Of a DNA stretch of 43,424 bases, positions 41,065-43,424 are shown in pieces. Location: assembly GCA_964422725.1 (NCBI GenBank), contig CAYRCC010000019.1:1-43424 (forward strand), given 5' to 3'. Under the pieces are notes generated by a model that did not search any database, had not been told where the DNA came from, and was given only the letters and a program-made list of their open reading frames with translations. A program made the translations under genes and the position numbers. The DNA is from CAKSNH01 sp964422725 (GTDB lineage: Bacteria > Bacillota > Clostridia > UBA1381). Each line of letters starts with the position of its first letter. Position 1 is the stretch's first letter.

Positions 41065-41994
41065 GTGAAAATTATTGACACCCACTGTGATACAATAACC
41101 TGCTTGTACGAGCAGAATAAGTCGCTTTCGGATAACGATTTGCATATAAGTCTTAATAAAATGAGTAAGTATGGAGCATATGTACAATTTTTTGCGGTTT
41201 TTTCAGACCCCGCCTACCGAAGCAATGCGTGTGAACGTACATTGGAGATTATAGACAGACTGTATTGCGAAATCGAAAAAAACAGCGACCGAATAGCACT
41301 TTGTACTACAAAGAAGGATATGTACAGGGCGATATACGCGAAAAAGAATGTGGCATTTCTGAGTTTGGAGGGCGCGGAGGCAATTGTGAATTTTGCAATG
41401 CTGAGAAATTTTTACAGACTTGGAGTCAGGTGCATTGCGCCGACATGGAATGTCAGCAATCACATTGCAAGCTCTGTTGCCGAGGACAATCCGAAATACG
41501 GACTTACGGAGTTCGGAGTACGTCTGCTTGCCGAAACGGACAGACTGAAAATCATAACCGATGTGTCGCATATCAGCGAAAAAGCGTTTTGGGATATAGC
41601 ACAGCGGGCAAAACTGCCGTTTATTGCGTCACATTCAAATTCAAAGTCACTGTGTGCTCACAGGCGTAATCTGACAGATGAACAGTTTACCGCGATTAAA
41701 AATTCGGGCGGCTGTGTGGGAATAAATCTATATCCGCCGTTTTTGAAAAACGACGGAAATGCCGGTATATGCGATGTTATACGTCATATCGAACATTTTA
41801 TGTCGCTTGACGGCGAGGACAGCATAGGTATCGGGTCGGACTTTGACGGTGTGGACAGTTTGCCGCGCGGTATTGACGGTGTTGCCGATACGGATAAAAT
41901 TTTCAATGAGCTGCTTCGGCTTGGATATAAAAACAGTGTAGTTGAAAAAATTGCGTGGGGAAATTTTAACAGAGTTCTGGCGGTTTTGGATTGA
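41065..41994 (+). CDS. M19 family dipeptidase
   Basis: A 309-residue metal dipeptidase related to renal dipeptidase. Zinc ligands H7 and D9 (DTHCDT), E102 (LEGAEAI), H169 (DVSHIS) and H190 (ASHSN) match the family, as do RNLTDEQ and GIGSDFDGV. There is no signal peptide, so it is cytoplasmic, whereas mammalian forms are membrane-bound. I chose GTG 41065 after GGGAG, giving MKIIDTHCDT; the frame is open from 41038. It could finish peptides trimmed by the M42 enzymes (inference). Confidence 0.93.
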   Translation: MKIIDTHCDTITCLYEQNKSLSDNDLHISLNKMSKYGAYVQFFAVFSDPAYRSNACERTLEIIDRLYCEIEKNSDRIALCTTKKDMYRAIYAKKNVAFLSLEGAEAIVNFAMLRNFYRLGVRCIAPTWNVSNHIASSVAEDNPKYGLTEFGVRLLAETDRLKIITDVSHISEKAFWDIAQRAKLPFIASHSNSKSLCAHRRNLTDEQFTAIKNSGGCVGINLYPPFLKNDGNAGICDVIRHIEHFMSLDGEDSIGIGSDFDGVDSLPRGIDGVADTDKIFNELLRLGYKNSVVEKIAWGNFNRVLAVLD

Positions 41995-42050
41995 AAAATG
42001 TTGCAAAATGATAATAATGAAGTATTATTTGAAATTATTTAATAAATCTA

Positions 42051-42079
42051 TTGCATTTTTTTGAGGAATATTGTATTAT
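42051..42079 (+). promoter_or_regulatory. Promoter of the aminotransferase gene
   Basis: TTGCAT (42051-42056), a 17-bp spacer and TATTAT (42074-42079), about 70 bases before the start codon. The stretch before it (41995-42050) is AT-rich, with a weak AATAAT/ATTATT hairpin that I do not count as a terminator. Confidence 0.6.
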
Positions 42080-42151
42080 ATTAGTAATGTTAAAACTAAA
42101 ATGAATTATTACGGCAGAAAAAATTCAAATGTAGCTAATGGAGGGTAAATT

Positions 42152-43339
42152 ATGATATCAAAGAAAGCAAAAGCAATAAGTCCGTCGGCAACTCTTGCGA
42201 TTGACTCTAAATTCAAAGCAATGAAAGCGGAAGGCATTGATGTTGTGGGTTTCGGTGCCGGCGAGCCGGATTTTAACACGCCTAAGCATATCAGAGAGGC
42301 GGCTGTTAAGGCTATTGAGGACGGTATGACGAAATATACACCGGCAGCCGGTATGCTGGACTTGCGCAAGGCGGTTGCGAGAAAGTTTAAAAACGAGAAC
42401 GGACTTGACTATGCACCTACGGATATTGTAGTATCAAACGGCGCAAAACATTCGCTTGTGAATGCGTTTATGGCAATTTGCAATCCGGGCGACGAGGTTA
42501 TTATTCCGGCACCGTATTGGGTGAGCTATCCTGAAATGGTTAAACTGGCGGACGGCGTGCCGGTGATTCTGCACACCACAGAAGAAAATGATTTTAAAGC
42601 AACAGCCGAGGAGTATGAGGCGGCAATTACCGATAAAACGAGAGCTATAGTATTGAACAGTCCGAGCAACCCTACAGGTATGGTTTATACGGCTGAGGAG
42701 CTGAAAGCTATTGCTGAGGTTGCGGTTAAGCATAATATATATGTGGTTTCGGACGAAATTTATGAGCATTTGATATATGAAGGCAAGCATATAAGCATTG
42801 CATCGTTCGGCGAGAAAATAAAGAATCTTACAATTATCGTAAACGGTGTTTCAAAGACATACGCAATGACGGGCTGGAGAATCGGTTTTACGGCATCAAA
42901 TCCGGAAATTGCAAAGGTGATGTCAAATATACAGTCGCACGCCACATCAAACCCTAATTCAATTGCACAGGTAGCGACAATTGCCGCTCTTGACGGTGAC
43001 AAGACTGCAGTTGAAGAAATGCGCGAGGCGTTCAAGCAAAGACGTGATTATATGGTTGACAGAATAAATTCGATTGACGGTGTTTCGTGCAAAAAACCTC
43101 AGGGTGCTTTCTATGTTATGATGAATATTAAGGCGTTGAAGGGCAAGACGTTCTACGGCAGAGAAATTACGACTGCTATGGATTTGTCGGAAATGCTCTT
43201 GGATAAAGCGAAACTTGCCGTTGTACCGTGCGAAGGATTCGGTAACGGCGACTATGTGAGATGGTCGTATGCGACGAGTATGGATAATATCAAAGAAGGC
43301 TTAAACAGATTGGAAAAGTTCTTGAAAGAAGAATATTAA
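42152..43339 (+). CDS. aspC: Pyridoxal phosphate-dependent aminotransferase, AspC type (class I)
   Basis: A 395-residue fold-type I aminotransferase of the subgroup Ib aspartate aminotransferases. The PLP lysine is K235 in NGVSKTYAMTGWRIGF. N173 (SPSNPTG), D201 and Y204 bind the cofactor, and an arginine near the end (YVRWSYA) should bind the substrate carboxylate. The N-terminus GFGAGEPDFNTP is typical. It is most likely an aspartate or related transaminase; exact substrate range is not readable. It is a single-gene unit with its own promoter and terminator. Confidence 0.92.
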   Translation: MISKKAKAISPSATLAIDSKFKAMKAEGIDVVGFGAGEPDFNTPKHIREAAVKAIEDGMTKYTPAAGMLDLRKAVARKFKNENGLDYAPTDIVVSNGAKHSLVNAFMAICNPGDEVIIPAPYWVSYPEMVKLADGVPVILHTTEENDFKATAEEYEAAITDKTRAIVLNSPSNPTGMVYTAEELKAIAEVAVKHNIYVVSDEIYEHLIYEGKHISIASFGEKIKNLTIIVNGVSKTYAMTGWRIGFTASNPEIAKVMSNIQSHATSNPNSIAQVATIAALDGDKTAVEEMREAFKQRRDYMVDRINSIDGVSCKKPQGAFYVMMNIKALKGKTFYGREITTAMDLSEMLLDKAKLAVVPCEGFGNGDYVRWSYATSMDNIKEGLNRLEKFLKEEY

Positions 43340-43351
43340 TGTGATACAATA

Positions 43352-43373
43352 AAAGCAGACGAAAGTCTGCTTT
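43352..43373 (+). terminator. Terminator after the aminotransferase gene
   Basis: A perfect 9-bp stem, AAAGCAGAC (43352-43360) with GTCTGCTTT (43365-43373), closed by a GAAA tetraloop. The T-tail is short, so the stem also shares its end with the repeat element that follows. Confidence 0.7.
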
Positions 43374-43404
43374 CAGACTGTAGACAAAACACAATGTGTT
43401 TTGT
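43371..43404. repeat. Intergenic element, copy D (left end, cut by window edge)
   Basis: TTTCAGACTGTAGAC (43371-43385) matches the left end of copy C and, inverted, its right end (13 of 15 bases). It is followed by a perfect 9-bp hairpin, ACAAAACAC-AAT-GTGTTTTGT (43384-43404). The window ends before the core, so only the left part is visible. Confidence 0.6.
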
Positions 43405-43424
43405 ATTAAAGTTTAGGTCAAGCC

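Noticed and set aside
42010..42040. Terminator after the M19 dipeptidase gene
   Set aside because: The AATAAT/ATTATT stem is short and entirely A-T, without a clear T-tract directly after it.
1..43424. CRISPR array, prophage, insertion sequence with transposase, or rRNA genes
   Set aside because: No regularly spaced repeats, integrase, transposase, phage structural genes or rRNA stretches are visible. The only repeat family is the short intergenic element.

Overview
The window looks like a chromosomal stretch of an uncultured, low-to-mid GC member of the Clostridia, probably from a gut community (inference). Supporting signs are RemA, a HutP-family protein, a DUF4364 regulator, a PrkC kinase with PASTA domains, a lone HPr, an IspH-ribosomal protein S1 fusion, strong GGAGG ribosome sites, and frequent GTG/TTG starts. 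It is nearly all housekeeping DNA: 46 protein genes and one tRNA, all but two features on the + strand. A run of ten Ns inside rpe shows the sequence comes from a scaffolded draft assembly.

Layout. 1-297: end of an upstream unit, with a terminator, a cluster of small hairpins, copies of an intergenic repeat and a consensus promoter. 298-17993: a long co-directional block, yicC-remA-gmk-rpoZ-priA-def-fmt-zinc protease-rsmB-rlmN-stp-prkC-rsgA-rpe-thiN, then cysteine desulfurase-thiI-cinA. The first part has the classic Firmicutes order but lacks coaBC between rpoZ and priA. Internal promoters lie before def and before stp. 18018-19705: recA and an HPr gene, each with its own promoter. 19721-30254: uvrC, pgeF, a solute-binding lipoprotein, an RpiR regulator, a flavoprotein, hutP, aroH, cmk, plsC and the ispH-rpsA fusion, closed by a clear terminator. 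30383-33410: three overlapping M42 aminopeptidase paralogues. 33411-33949: a repeat element and a minus-strand tRNA-Gly with its own promoter and terminator. 33950-39161: rsmD, coaD, a coiled-coil protein, a FlK-like thioesterase, fhs, tsaE, tsaB, rpiB. 39277-39843: a minus-strand DUF4364 regulator. 40062-41994: rnhB, yraN, an M19 dipeptidase. 42152-43339: an aminotransferase, followed by a terminator and the start of another repeat copy.

Together the genes cover translation start and ribosome maturation (def, fmt, rsmB, rlmN, rsgA, rsmD, S1), tRNA modification (thiI with its sulfur donor, tsaE/tsaB), Ser/Thr phospho-signalling (stp/prkC), DNA repair and restart (recA, uvrC, priA, rnhB), cofactor and nucleotide supply (gmk, cmk, thiN, coaD, fhs, rpe, rpiB), and peptide turnover (M42 triplet, M19).

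Most worth a second look: (1) a strong internal ribosome site at the IspH/S1 junction with a change in codon style, suggesting separate S1 synthesis; (2) an undescribed intergenic element of about 110 bp with imperfect terminal inverted repeats; (3) the N-gap in rpe, which seems to be spurious; (4) the M42 triplet; (5) orphan regulatory or transport genes (hutP, solute-binding lipoprotein) without their usual partners.
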